DNA of 64,000 nucleotides. Source: Nonomuraea basaltis (GTDB taxonomy: Bacteria; Actinomycetota; Actinomycetes; Streptosporangiales; Streptosporangiaceae). The notes beneath the pieces are model-generated. The model did not search any database. It was not told the origin of the DNA and was given only the letters and a program-made list of their open reading frames with translations. The stretch covers positions 1 through 64,000 of the forward strand of contig NZ_VCJS01000034.1 of assembly GCF_005893125.1 (NCBI RefSeq), read 5' to 3'. Within the stretch, counting starts at the first letter, position 1. Each line of letters starts with the position of its first letter. The translations under genes were made by a program, and so were the position numbers. Of this stretch, positions 1 through 7,541 are shown in pieces.

Positions 1-1
1 G

Positions 2-472
2 GCCCCGCCCCAGCGCTCCGACTACGCGATGCCGCCCGCTCCGCCGCCGGCCGGGCCGGCCACGGGGATGCTCTACTCGGGCGCCGACCTGTTCTCGCCC
101 CCGCAGGCCCAGCCCCAGCAGCAGCCCGCCTCCAGCAAGCCCTCGCCGAACATCTACGGCCTGCTCACCGTCTTCACGATCATGGACGGCGCCGGCGACG
201 CGTTCGACCGGCTGGCCGAGGCCACCGTCGAGGCCGTGCGCGGCGGCGAGCCCGACACGCTCGTGTACGCCTGCCACGCCGTCAAGTCGGCGCCCCTGCA
301 GCGCATCGTCTACGAGCTCTACCGTGACGAGGTGGCCTACCGCGACCACCAGCGCCAGCCGCACGTCGAGAGGTTCGTCAACGAGCGGCAGTCCATGGTG
401 CTGGCCACCAACGTCATCGAGCTGAACGTCAACGCCGCGAAGGTGGTGCCCCTGCCGACGGCTATGTTCTGA
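2..472 (+). CDS. C-terminal part of an antibiotic-biosynthesis-monooxygenase (ABM) domain protein, truncated by window edge
   Basis: The reading frame is open from the first bases, so the true start lies outside the window and only the last ~157 residues are visible. A Pro/Ala/Gln-rich linker is followed by a ~100-residue dimeric alpha/beta-barrel domain of the quinol-monooxygenase (ABM) type, with the typical pattern of strand (YGLLTVFTI), helix (FDRLAEATVEAVR), strand (TLVYACHAV) and the late RDHQRQPHVERF helix. ABM domains act on small aromatics or quinols, but many such fusions in actinomycetes have no proven substrate. The gene converges on, and overlaps by 11 bp, the glutaredoxin-like gene on the opposite strand. 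Domain call fairly sure; function unknown. Confidence 0.7.
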   Translation, partial: APPQRSDYAMPPAPPPAGPATGMLYSGADLFSPPQAQPQQQPASSKPSPNIYGLLTVFTIMDGAGDAFDRLAEATVEAVRGGEPDTLVYACHAVKSAPLQRIVYELYRDEVAYRDHQRQPHVERFVNERQSMVLATNVIELNVNAAKVVPLPTAMF

Positions 473-698
473 GGGCCGCGCGCAGCCGGCTCTCGTCCAC
501 CCGCCAGAAGTCGTGCTGCACGCCGTCGATCAGCGTCACCGGGATCATCTCCCAGTACTTCTCCTTGAGCTCTTCGGAGGATTCGATGCTGATCTCCTCC
601 CAGGGCACGCCGAGCTCGCCCGCCACCCTGGCGATGACCTCGCGCGCGTCGTCACACAAGTGACAGCCGGGCTTGCCGAGCAAGGTGATGCGATGCAT
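462..698 (-). CDS. Glutaredoxin-like (DUF836/NrdH-type) thiol protein
   Basis: A 78-aa thioredoxin-fold protein. It starts MHRITLLGKPGCHLCDDA, with the redox pair C12-H-L-C15 right after the first strand, and has a cis-Pro region (MIPVTLIDG) typical of glutaredoxin-like proteins. It is expected to be cytosolic and to take part in disulfide exchange. The ATG at 698 is chosen over longer upstream starts because the protein then begins at the first strand. A TACGGT box lies 6 nt upstream of it, which would fit a leaderless transcript. The gene is divergent from rex, so the Rex operator at 722-739 sits in its upstream region and it could be co-regulated by redox state; that is an inference. Confidence 0.8.
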   Translation of the reverse strand: MHRITLLGKPGCHLCDDAREVIARVAGELGVPWEEISIESSEELKEKYWEMIPVTLIDGVQHDFWRVDESRLRAALRT

Positions 699-721
699 AC
701 AGCAACCGTACCGCCGTGACT

Positions 722-739
722 TTGTGCATCGGTTCACAA
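722..739. promoter_or_regulatory. Rex operator (ROP) upstream of rex-hem operon
   Basis: The 18-bp near-palindrome TTGTGCATCGGTTCACAA matches the actinobacterial Rex operator consensus TTGTGAANNNNTTCACAA at all but one arm position. It lies 75 bp upstream of the rex start and 24 bp upstream of the divergent glutaredoxin start. Rex autoregulation together with hemACD is known in Streptomyces. The same motif recurs in perfect form at 20761-20778. Confidence 0.9.
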
Positions 740-813
740 AGGGATTAACCTGAAAGACGGTTCTATTCCGTCCCCGCGGTCCCCAAGCCGCCCGTCCCCT
801 GGAGCTCCGGCAC

Positions 814-1491
814 GTGAAGAGCCCGTCCCACCCCCGTGACCGCGGCATTCCCGAGGCGACGGTCGCCAGGCTTCCGTTGTACCTGCGGGCGCTGCACGGG
901 ATGGCCGAGCGGGGCACCCCGACCGTCAGCTCCGAGGACCTGGCCGTGGCCGCCGGCGTCAACTCCGCCAAGCTCCGCAAGGATCTGTCACATCTCGGCT
1001 CGTACGGCACCCGCGGCGTAGGCTATGACGTGGAGTACCTCGTCTACCAGATCTCCCGCGAGCTCGGGCTGACACAAGACTGGGCGGTGGCGATCGTCGG
1101 AGTCGGCAACCTCGGCCGCGCGCTGGCCAACTACGGCGGTTTCGTCTCCAGGGGCTTCCGGGTGGCGGCGCTCGTCGACGCCGACCCCGAAGTCGTGGGC
1201 GACACCATCGCGGGGTTGAATGTGGAGCACATCGATGAACTGGAAGCCGTGATCCAGCGGCGTGGAGTCTCGATCGTGGTGCTGGCGACACCGGCGGAGG
1301 CGGCGCAGGAAGTCTGCGATCGCGTGATCGCCGTAGGCGTCACCAGCATCCTGAACTTCGCCCCAGTTGTGCTTTCCGTGCCGGATGGCGTCGATGTCCG
1401 TAAAGTCGACCTATCAATCGAACTGCAGATTCTCGCGTTCCACGAGCAACGCAAGGCTGGGGGGCCACTCATGGCGGTGGACAGTCAATGA
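814..1491 (+). CDS. rex: Redox-sensing transcriptional repressor Rex
   Basis: 225 aa, GTG start. It has an N-terminal winged helix (about residues 13-75, with the recognition region SAKLRKDLSHLGSYGTRGVGY) and a C-terminal Rossmann domain with GVGNLG at 96-101 for NAD(H) binding. Rex represses respiratory genes when NADH/NAD+ is low and leaves DNA when NADH rises. It is the first gene of a tightly packed operon; its last codons overlap the hemA start by 4 bp (ATGA). A Rex operator precedes it, so it is probably autoregulated, and a second operator upstream of menJ-nuo puts complex I in the same regulon. Length and motifs are normal for the family. Confidence 0.96.
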   Translation: MKSPSHPRDRGIPEATVARLPLYLRALHGMAERGTPTVSSEDLAVAAGVNSAKLRKDLSHLGSYGTRGVGYDVEYLVYQISRELGLTQDWAVAIVGVGNLGRALANYGGFVSRGFRVAALVDADPEVVGDTIAGLNVEHIDELEAVIQRRGVSIVVLATPAEAAQEVCDRVIAVGVTSILNFAPVVLSVPDGVDVRKVDLSIELQILAFHEQRKAGGPLMAVDSQ

Positions 1492-2744
1492 GTGTTCTGT
1501 CTATCGGACTCAGTCACCGGACCTCTCCGGTGGCCCTGCTTGAGCGCGTCTCGATGACGGGTGACGCGCTCGTCAAACTCCTGCACGACGTGCAGCAGGA
1601 CCCCTGCGTCGCAGAGGCCATGGTGGTCTCGACCTGCAACCGGGTCGAGGTCTACGTCACGGTCGACCGCTTCCACGCCGCCGTCACCGCCGTCAGCCGC
1701 CTGCTGGGCGTCCACTCGGGCGTCCCGGTCGAGGAGCTGACGCCGCACTTCTACGTGCACTACGAGGAGCAGGCGGTCGAGCACCTGTTCTCCGTGGTGT
1801 GCGGCCTCGACTCCATGGTCGTCGGCGAGGGCCAGATCCTCGGCCAGGTCCGCCAGGCGCTCAAGCTGGCACAGCGCCACGGCACCGTCGGCGCCACCCT
1901 CAACGAGCTGGTCCAGCAGGCGCTGCGGGTCGGCAAGCGGGCGCACCACGACACCGGCATCGACCAGGCCGGCGCGTCGCTGGTCTCGGCCGGGCTCGCG
2001 CTGGCGGGCGACCTGGCCGGGCAGCGGGCGCTGGTGGTCGGCGCGGGCTCCATGAGCTCGCTGGCCGCCGTCACGCTGGCCCGCGCGGGCGTCACCGACA
2101 TCGTGGTGGCCAACCGCACGTACGAGCGCGGCGCCCGGCTGGCCGAGAACGTCGGCGGGCGGGCGGTGGAGTTCTCCGCCGTGGCGCGCGAGCTGGCCGA
2201 GGCCGACATCGTGATCACCTGCACGGGTGCGGGCCGCCACATCATCACGCCGGATATGCTGAGCAGAGCAGCGTTCCTGCTGGACCTGGCGCTGCCGCAC
2301 GACATCGACCCTGCCGTGCGCCATGTGCCCGGCATCCGGCTGGTCGACCTGGAGACGATTCAGGAGTCCGGCATCGGCTCCCGGGAGGGCGACGCGGTCC
2401 AGTCCGTACGCGCCCTCGTCGCGGAGGAGCTACGGGCCTACCTCGATGCCGAGCGGGCCGCCAAGGTCACCCCGACCGTGGTCGCGTTGCGTAGCAAGGC
2501 GGCCGACGTGGTCGAGTCCGAGCTCGGCCGCCTCCTGATGCGAGTGCCCGAACTCGACGAGCGGGCAAGGGACGAGGTCGCCATGACCGTGCAGCGGGTC
2601 GTCGACAAGCTGCTCCACGAGCCGACCGTGCGTGTCAAGCAGCTCGCCACCTGCCCAGGAGGCGATCATTATGCGGAGGCGCTGCGTGAGCTGTTCAATC
2701 TGGATCCGAAGGTGCCCGAGGCCGTGAGAGAGGTGGAGCTGTGA
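1488..2744 (+). CDS. hemA: Glutamyl-tRNA reductase
   Basis: 418 aa. First committed step of C5-pathway tetrapyrrole synthesis: NADPH-dependent reduction of glutamyl-tRNA(Glu) to glutamate-1-semialdehyde. The catalytic cysteine sits in VVSTCNRVEVY (C50). The central Rossmann domain shows VVGAGSMSSLAA, and a C-terminal dimerisation helix follows. The product feeds HemL, whose gene is about 4.8 kb downstream (7542). The start overlaps rex by 4 bp and the end overlaps hemC by 4 bp, so translation is probably coupled. Confidence 0.97.
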   Translation: MSVLSIGLSHRTSPVALLERVSMTGDALVKLLHDVQQDPCVAEAMVVSTCNRVEVYVTVDRFHAAVTAVSRLLGVHSGVPVEELTPHFYVHYEEQAVEHLFSVVCGLDSMVVGEGQILGQVRQALKLAQRHGTVGATLNELVQQALRVGKRAHHDTGIDQAGASLVSAGLALAGDLAGQRALVVGAGSMSSLAAVTLARAGVTDIVVANRTYERGARLAENVGGRAVEFSAVARELAEADIVITCTGAGRHIITPDMLSRAAFLLDLALPHDIDPAVRHVPGIRLVDLETIQESGIGSREGDAVQSVRALVAEELRAYLDAERAAKVTPTVVALRSKAADVVESELGRLLMRVPELDERARDEVAMTVQRVVDKLLHEPTVRVKQLATCPGGDHYAEALRELFNLDPKVPEAVREVEL

Positions 2745-3655
2745 CGCCGGGGACTCTGCGGCTGGGAACACGCCGCAGCCTGATGGCGACCACACAGTCC
2801 CAGATGGTGGCCGACGCCTACACCGAGCGCACCGGGCGCGCGGTGGAGCTCGTCGGCGTCACCACGTTCGGCGACGTCACCAAGGCTCACCTCGCCCAGC
2901 TCGGCGGCACGGGCGTGTTCGTCAGCGCGCTGCGCGACAAGCTGCTCGAAGACGAGATCGACTTCGCCGTGCACTCGCTGAAGGACCTGCCGACCAAGCA
3001 GGATCCGCGCTTCACGCTGGCCGCGATCCCGGCCCGGCACGACCACCGCGACGCGCTGGTCGGCGCGCACAAGTTCGCCGACCTCGCGCCCGGCGCCAGG
3101 GTCGGCACCGGCTCGCCGCGCCGGATCGCGATGCTCAGCGCGCTCCGCCCCGACCTGGAGTACGTCCCGATCCGCGGCAACGCCGACACGCGCATCGGCA
3201 AGGTCGCCTCCGGCGAGCTGGACGCGGTCGTGCTGGCCTCGGCCGGCCTGACCAGGATCGGCCGCAGCGCGGACATCGCGCAGATCTTCGAGATCGAGGA
3301 GCTGCTGCCCGCGCCCGGCCAGGGCGCGCTGGCCGTCGAGTGCCGCTCCGACCGCCCCGACCTGATCGAGTTGCTCGGCGTGCTCGACGACCCGTCCACC
3401 CGCTCCGCGGTGACCGCGGAGCGCGCCCTGCTGAACGCTCTCGAGGCCGGCTGTTCCGCCCCAGTGGGTGCTTTCGCGGCCGATGACGGGCACACTCTGA
3501 ACTTGACCGCCGTGGTCGTCGCCATCGACGGCCGCGAGGCGGTCCGCAAGTCCGCCGCCGGCTCTCCTTCGGAGGCAGCCAACCTGGGCCGCCTCCTAGC
3601 GGCCGAGATGATCGCCGAAGGAGCCGACAGATTGATGGGGGAGCATTCCCATTGA
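2741..3655 (+). CDS. hemC: Porphobilinogen deaminase (hydroxymethylbilane synthase)
   Basis: 304 aa, GTG start overlapping hemA. It polymerises four porphobilinogens to hydroxymethylbilane. Visible signatures: the dipyrromethane-cofactor cysteine C238 in LEAGCSAPVG, the catalytic aspartate in HSLKDLPT (D82), and the arginine-rich GTGSPRR and RGNADTR segments that hold substrate carboxylates. It is encoded between hemA and hemD in the usual pathway order and is expected to be cytosolic. Confidence 0.97.
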   Translation: MTPGTLRLGTRRSLMATTQSQMVADAYTERTGRAVELVGVTTFGDVTKAHLAQLGGTGVFVSALRDKLLEDEIDFAVHSLKDLPTKQDPRFTLAAIPARHDHRDALVGAHKFADLAPGARVGTGSPRRIAMLSALRPDLEYVPIRGNADTRIGKVASGELDAVVLASAGLTRIGRSADIAQIFEIEELLPAPGQGALAVECRSDRPDLIELLGVLDDPSTRSAVTAERALLNALEAGCSAPVGAFAADDGHTLNLTAVVVAIDGREAVRKSAAGSPSEAANLGRLLAAEMIAEGADRLMGEHSH

Positions 3656-5196
3656 GCTCCGATAGTCCAACCTCCGGTTTCGTCGCGTTCGTGGGCGCGG
3701 GTCCTGGTGACCCCAACCTGCTGACGCTCCGCGCCGCCGAGCTGCTCGCCAAGGCTGACGCCGTGGTGCTCGGCGAGGAAGCGCACCGCCCGCTGCTGCG
3801 TCACTGCCGCGACGGCGTCCAGGTCGCCGAGGGCGATGTCGTCAAGCGCGCCATGGGCGGGCAGGTCGTGGTGCGCCTGTGCGCGGGCGACCCCATGCTG
3901 TTCTCCTCGATCACCGAGGAGGTCGCGGCCTGCGCCGCGGCGGAGGTGGACTTCGAGATCGTGCCCGGCGTGCCGCCCGCGACCGCCGTGCTCACCTACG
4001 CGGGCATTCCGGCGGCCACGGCTGTGCCCGAGTTCAGGGTCGTCGACGCCGCGCAGGAGCAGGACTGGGCGTCCCACGCCGCCTGCAAGGGCACGCTGGT
4101 GATCTACAACGGCATCGGCGACGCCGTGACCATCGGCAAGGCCCTCGTCGCCGGGGGCAAGCCCGACACCACGCCCGTCGCGGTCAGCAGCGGCGGCACC
4201 ACGACCGAGCAGTACACCGTCGTGTCCTCGCTCGGCAGGCTTCAGGCCGACCTCAAGCACGCCGGGTTCGCCGAGCCCGCGCTGATCGTGGTCGGCGAGG
4301 CCGTGGGGTTGCGCGACAAGCTGTCGTGGTTCGAGACCAAGCCGCTGTTCGGGTGGCGGGTGCTGGTGCCCCGTACCAAGGAGCAGTCGCGCAGGCTGTC
4401 CGAGCAGCTCATCGCCTACGGCGCGGTGCCGGAGGAGGTGCCGACCATCTCGGTCGAGCCGCCCCGCACGCCGCAGCAGATGGACCGCGCGATCAAGGGC
4501 CTGGTCACGGGCCGCTACGAGTGGGTGGCCTTCACCAGCGCGAACGCGGTCAAGGCCGTGCGCGAGAAGTTCGAGGAGTACGGCCTCGACGCGCGGGCCT
4601 TCGCCGGGCTCAAGGTGGCGGCCGTGGGCGAGGCGACCGCGCGGGCCCTGGTCGAGTTCGGGGTCAAGCCCGACCTGCTGCCCTCGGGCGAGCAGTCCTC
4701 CGAGGGGCTGGTGGCCGAGTGGCCGCCCTACGACTCGATGCTCGACCCGATCAACCGGGTGCTGCTGCCGCGGGCCGACATCTCGACCGACACGCTGGTG
4801 GCCGGGCTCACCGAGCTGGGCTGGGAGTGCGACGACGTCACCGCGTACCGGACCGTGCGGGCCGCGCCGCCGCCCGCGCCCATTCGCGAGGCGATCAAGG
4901 GCGGCGGGTTCGACGCCGTGCTCTTCACCTCGTCGTCCACCGTGCGCAACCTGGTGGGCATCGCGGGCAAGCCGCACAACGTCACCGTGATCGCGGTCAT
5001 CGGGCCGCAGACGGCCAAGACCGCGGAGGAGTTCGGGCTCCGGGTCGACGTCATGGCCGACAAACCATCCGCATCCGCTTTGGCCGCCGCGCTGGCCGAG
5101 TACGGTGCCAAGCAGCGCCAGGCGGCCGTGGCCGCGGGTGACACCCCGCGCAGGCCCTCGCAGAACCGCCGGGGCGCAAGGAGAAGGAGACTCTGA
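3652..5196 (+). CDS. hemD: Bifunctional uroporphyrinogen-III C-methyltransferase / uroporphyrinogen-III synthase
   Basis: 514 aa, TTG start coupled to the hemC stop. The N-terminal half is a CysG/CobA-type SAM methyltransferase (VGAGPGDPNLLTLRA near residue 14, then VVRLCAGDPMLFSS). The C-terminal half from about residue 240 (WRVLVPRTKEQSRRLSEQL) is the two-lobed HemD synthase. The fusion therefore both cyclises hydroxymethylbilane to uroporphyrinogen III and can divert it to precorrin-2 (siroheme and cobalamin). This fused form is common in actinobacteria. A basic tail (NRRGARRRRL) ends the protein. The stop overlaps the hemB start in TGATG. Confidence 0.95.
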   Translation: MSSDSPTSGFVAFVGAGPGDPNLLTLRAAELLAKADAVVLGEEAHRPLLRHCRDGVQVAEGDVVKRAMGGQVVVRLCAGDPMLFSSITEEVAACAAAEVDFEIVPGVPPATAVLTYAGIPAATAVPEFRVVDAAQEQDWASHAACKGTLVIYNGIGDAVTIGKALVAGGKPDTTPVAVSSGGTTTEQYTVVSSLGRLQADLKHAGFAEPALIVVGEAVGLRDKLSWFETKPLFGWRVLVPRTKEQSRRLSEQLIAYGAVPEEVPTISVEPPRTPQQMDRAIKGLVTGRYEWVAFTSANAVKAVREKFEEYGLDARAFAGLKVAAVGEATARALVEFGVKPDLLPSGEQSSEGLVAEWPPYDSMLDPINRVLLPRADISTDTLVAGLTELGWECDDVTAYRTVRAAPPPAPIREAIKGGGFDAVLFTSSSTVRNLVGIAGKPHNVTVIAVIGPQTAKTAEEFGLRVDVMADKPSASALAAALAEYGAKQRQAAVAAGDTPRRPSQNRRGARRRRL

Positions 5197-6179
5197 TGAG
5201 TGCGCGATTCCCCGTCGCCCGGCCGCGTCGGCTCCGCCGCAGCCCCGCACTGCGGCGGATGGTGGCGGGCACCCGGCTGCACCCAGCCGACCTGGTCCTG
5301 CCCGTGTTCGTCAAGGAGGGCATCGCCGAGCCGCAGCCGGTCGTCTCCATGCCGGGCGTGGTGCAGCACTCCCGCGACTCGCTGCGCAAGGCCGCGCACG
5401 AGGCGGCGGAGGCCGGCGTGGGCGGGCTCATTCTGTTCGGCATCCCCGCCGTCAAGGACGCCCGCGGCTCGGCCGCCGACGACCCCGACGGCATCCTGCA
5501 GGTGGCGCTGCGCGACGTGAACGCCGAGGTCGGCGACGCCATCGTGGTGATGGCCGACACGTGCCTCGACGAGTTCACCGACAACGGGCACTGCGGGATC
5601 CTCACCTCGTCGGGCGACGTGGACAACGACGCCACGCTGGAGCGGTACGCCTCCATCGCGGTGGCCCAGGCCGAGGCCGGGTCGCAGATGGTGGCGCCGA
5701 GCGGGATGATGGACGGCCAGGTCGGAGCGATCCGGGCGGCTTTGGATGGGGCCGGTTACGGAAATATCCCGATTCTGGCCTATTCCGCCAAATACGCCTC
5801 CGCCTTCTTCGGGCCGTTCCGCGACGCCGCCGAGTGCGCGCCGCAGTTCGGCGACCGCAGCACCCATCAGCAGGATCCGGCCGGGCCGCTGGAGGAGGCG
5901 CTGCGCGAAGTCCGGCTCGACCTCGCCGAGGGCGCCGACGCGGTCATGGTCAAGCCGGCGCTGGCCTACCTCGACATCATCGCCCGGTTCCGGGCCGAGG
6001 TGGACGTGCCGGTGGCCGCCTATCAGGTGAGCGGCGAGTACGCGATGATCGAGGCCGCCGCGGCGAACGGCTGGGTGGACCGCGAGCGGATGATCATGGA
6101 ATCGCTGGTCGGGATCAAGCGTGCCGGGGCCGACATGATCTTGACGTACTGGGCCACCGAGGTGGCACGTCGGCTCTAA
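5196..6179 (+). CDS. hemB: Delta-aminolevulinic acid dehydratase (porphobilinogen synthase)
   Basis: 327 aa. It condenses two 5-aminolevulinate molecules to porphobilinogen. Two active-site lysines are seen, K199 in AYSAKYAS and the Schiff-base K253 in VMVKPAL. The zinc-type cysteine cluster is partly present: C123 (DTCLDE) and C133 (GHCG), with D141 in SSGDVDND where a third cysteine sits in fully zinc-dependent forms, so metal use may be mixed Zn/Mg (inference). It is the last gene of the rex-hemACDB run. Confidence 0.97.
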   Translation: MSARFPVARPRRLRRSPALRRMVAGTRLHPADLVLPVFVKEGIAEPQPVVSMPGVVQHSRDSLRKAAHEAAEAGVGGLILFGIPAVKDARGSAADDPDGILQVALRDVNAEVGDAIVVMADTCLDEFTDNGHCGILTSSGDVDNDATLERYASIAVAQAEAGSQMVAPSGMMDGQVGAIRAALDGAGYGNIPILAYSAKYASAFFGPFRDAAECAPQFGDRSTHQQDPAGPLEEALREVRLDLAEGADAVMVKPALAYLDIIARFRAEVDVPVAAYQVSGEYAMIEAAAANGWVDRERMIMESLVGIKRAGADMILTYWATEVARRL

Positions 6180-6312
6180 CCATGGGGTTTCCCGTCAACT
6201 CCTGTGGCCTGTGCGTTAGAGTGCGATAACAAGTGCTGGTGTGTCCCGCGTGTGCGATCGCCCGCCCGGAGCCGGGACCTCCTCAGGCGCGGGAATCGAC
6301 GGGAGACACCAA

Positions 6313-6942
6313 ATGGTGGGGGTACCACTGGCTCGGCGTACCAGAAAACGGTCACGGCCGACGCGCATCGCCTCAGTGCTCGAATACGCCGCCATGGGAT
6401 GGCCGGTCGTGCCCGGGGCCTACCCGCTGCGGAACGGTCCGCGCGCGTGCTCCTGTGACCGGCTCGGCTGTCCTGACCCCGGCGCCCATCCGCTCTCTCC
6501 GGCCTGGCACCTGCAGGCCACGACGGACCCAGCGCTGCTCACCCGGTGGTGGCAGGCCGAGCCCGAGGCCGGTGTGATTCTGCCCACCGGACGCGTGTTC
6601 GACGTCTTCGACGTACCGCTCGCCGTCGGCCTGTCGGCCCTCACCCGGATCGACGCCGCGGGAGCACATCCTGGCCCGGTCGCCGCCAAAGGCGACCGGG
6701 TTTTGTTTTACGTGGCCACGCGCGGCAATCCGGAGGACGAGGACGAGTGGTGGTCGTGCCACCTGGACTGCGACCCGGCGGCCATTGAGGACACGCCGGG
6801 GCTGCGGTGGCACTGCCGCGACAGCTACGTACTCGCGCCGCCCTCGGTCCTGCCCTCCGGGCAGCCCATCTCGTGGCTGCGGCCCCCGGACGGGCTGCCG
6901 CTGCCCGACCCGCTACGCATCCTGGAGTGGCTCGCCGACTGA
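6313..6942 (+). CDS. Bifunctional DNA primase/polymerase (prim-pol) N-terminal-like domain protein
   Basis: 209 aa from the ATG at 6313, chosen for the GGGAG box 7 nt upstream; an in-frame GTG at 6241 would add 24 low-complexity residues. The protein resembles the PF09250 prim-pol N-terminal domain: helix ALEYAAMGWPVVPG-like opening, a cysteine pair region (ACSCDRLGCPDPGAHPL), the LTRWWQAEPEAGVILPTG stretch and a late SYVLAPPSVLPSG segment. In typical prim-pols, acidic metal ligands follow the ILPTG strand; here the corresponding segment reads RVFDVFDVPLAVG. The neighbouring heme genes give no replication context, so a polymerase role is unproven. Homologues next to hemB recur in actinomycetes as far as I recall. 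Confidence 0.6.
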   Translation: MVGVPLARRTRKRSRPTRIASVLEYAAMGWPVVPGAYPLRNGPRACSCDRLGCPDPGAHPLSPAWHLQATTDPALLTRWWQAEPEAGVILPTGRVFDVFDVPLAVGLSALTRIDAAGAHPGPVAAKGDRVLFYVATRGNPEDEDEWWSCHLDCDPAAIEDTPGLRWHCRDSYVLAPPSVLPSGQPISWLRPPDGLPLPDPLRILEWLAD

Positions 6943-6943
6943 G

Positions 6944-7351
6944 TCAGAACCGGCGGATGTCGCGCTGATCCACCTCGCTCATGACCTTGGCGACAGTGGC
7001 GAAGTCGTCGTCAACGTGGAGCACAGTGAGCCCGTGGTGCACAGCGGTGGCGCACAAAAGCAGGTCGATGACTCCAGCGGAATGATGTTGTCCCGTCTGT
7101 GTCAGCTTGTACTGTGCGTTCTCCACCCATCGCCAGGCCGTCTTAGGCACGGGTGCGAGTTCACAGAGAGTATCGAGCTCGTTCTCCAATTCGTCCCTGT
7201 GGGCAGGGCCCGTGGCCGAATAGAGGAATTCCGTTCTTGTGGGCTCGCAGATCCGCAGCGGCTGTGTGGTGATCCGGTCGCCCCATGTCTCAAGCGCATC
7301 GGCGTTCCGCAAGAGGTGCTACAGCGCGGACGTGTCGATGAGATAGGACAT
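6944..7351 (-). pseudogene. vapC-like PIN-domain toxin with an amber stop at codon 11
   Basis: From the ATG at 7351 the frame reads MSYLIDTSAL, then TAG (7321-7319), then HLLRNADALETW and on through a normal PIN domain to a stop at 6944. The first PIN aspartate is D6 in LIDTS. Later acidic residues E42 in the PTRTEFLYSA segment and DLLLCATAVHHG are intact, as is VLHVDDDFATVA near the end. Without the stop the protein would be about 135 aa, normal for VapC. Translation could restart at the TTG at 7312, but that product lacks the first catalytic aspartate and should be inactive. The ATG overlaps the stop of the vapB remnant (TGATG), as in real vapBC operons. Confidence 0.8.
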
Positions 7352-7503
7352 CAGCTGATGGCCTCTTTCCAGGCCGTTCTCGCTGCCTGGCGTGCCGCCG
7401 AGGTCTCGTCGAACTCACCGCGTCGCGCGCGTGCGGCGAGCTTCTCCAGTGCCTCGATCCGTTTGACCCGTGCGACGTATTCCCGGAGAGCGAGGTTGAC
7501 CAC
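7351..7503 (-). pseudogene. vapB-like antitoxin, N-terminally truncated remnant
   Basis: Read leftward from 7503 the frame gives VNLALREYVARVKRIEAL, then EKLAARARRGEFDE and ends WKEAIS. This is the C-terminal two thirds of a ribbon-helix-helix VapB antitoxin, which normally begins with an extra ~25 residues containing the DNA-binding beta strand. An in-frame stop (7530-7528) lies just upstream, so the strand and first helix are missing. The remnant abuts hemL, whose promoter region now overlaps it. With the nonsense mutation in vapC, both partners appear dead. Confidence 0.65.
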
Positions 7504-7528
7504 TCTGAAGGCTGGCCGCCGTCCCGGC

Positions 7529-7534
7529 TAACCT
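7529..7534 (+). promoter_or_regulatory. Candidate -10 box for leaderless hemL mRNA
   Basis: TAACCT sits exactly 7 nt upstream of the hemL GTG, placing the transcription start at or next to the start codon. No Shine-Dalgarno sequence is visible in front of the GTG. No convincing -35 was found at 16-18 bp. Confidence 0.4.
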
Positions 7535-7541
7535 GGATCAG

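Noticed and set aside
2887..5250. 787-aa open frame on the minus strand across hemC and hemD
   Set aside because: Shadow of GC-rich coding DNA; composition is Arg/Gly/Pro/His-rich without any domain, and the plus-strand genes are certain.
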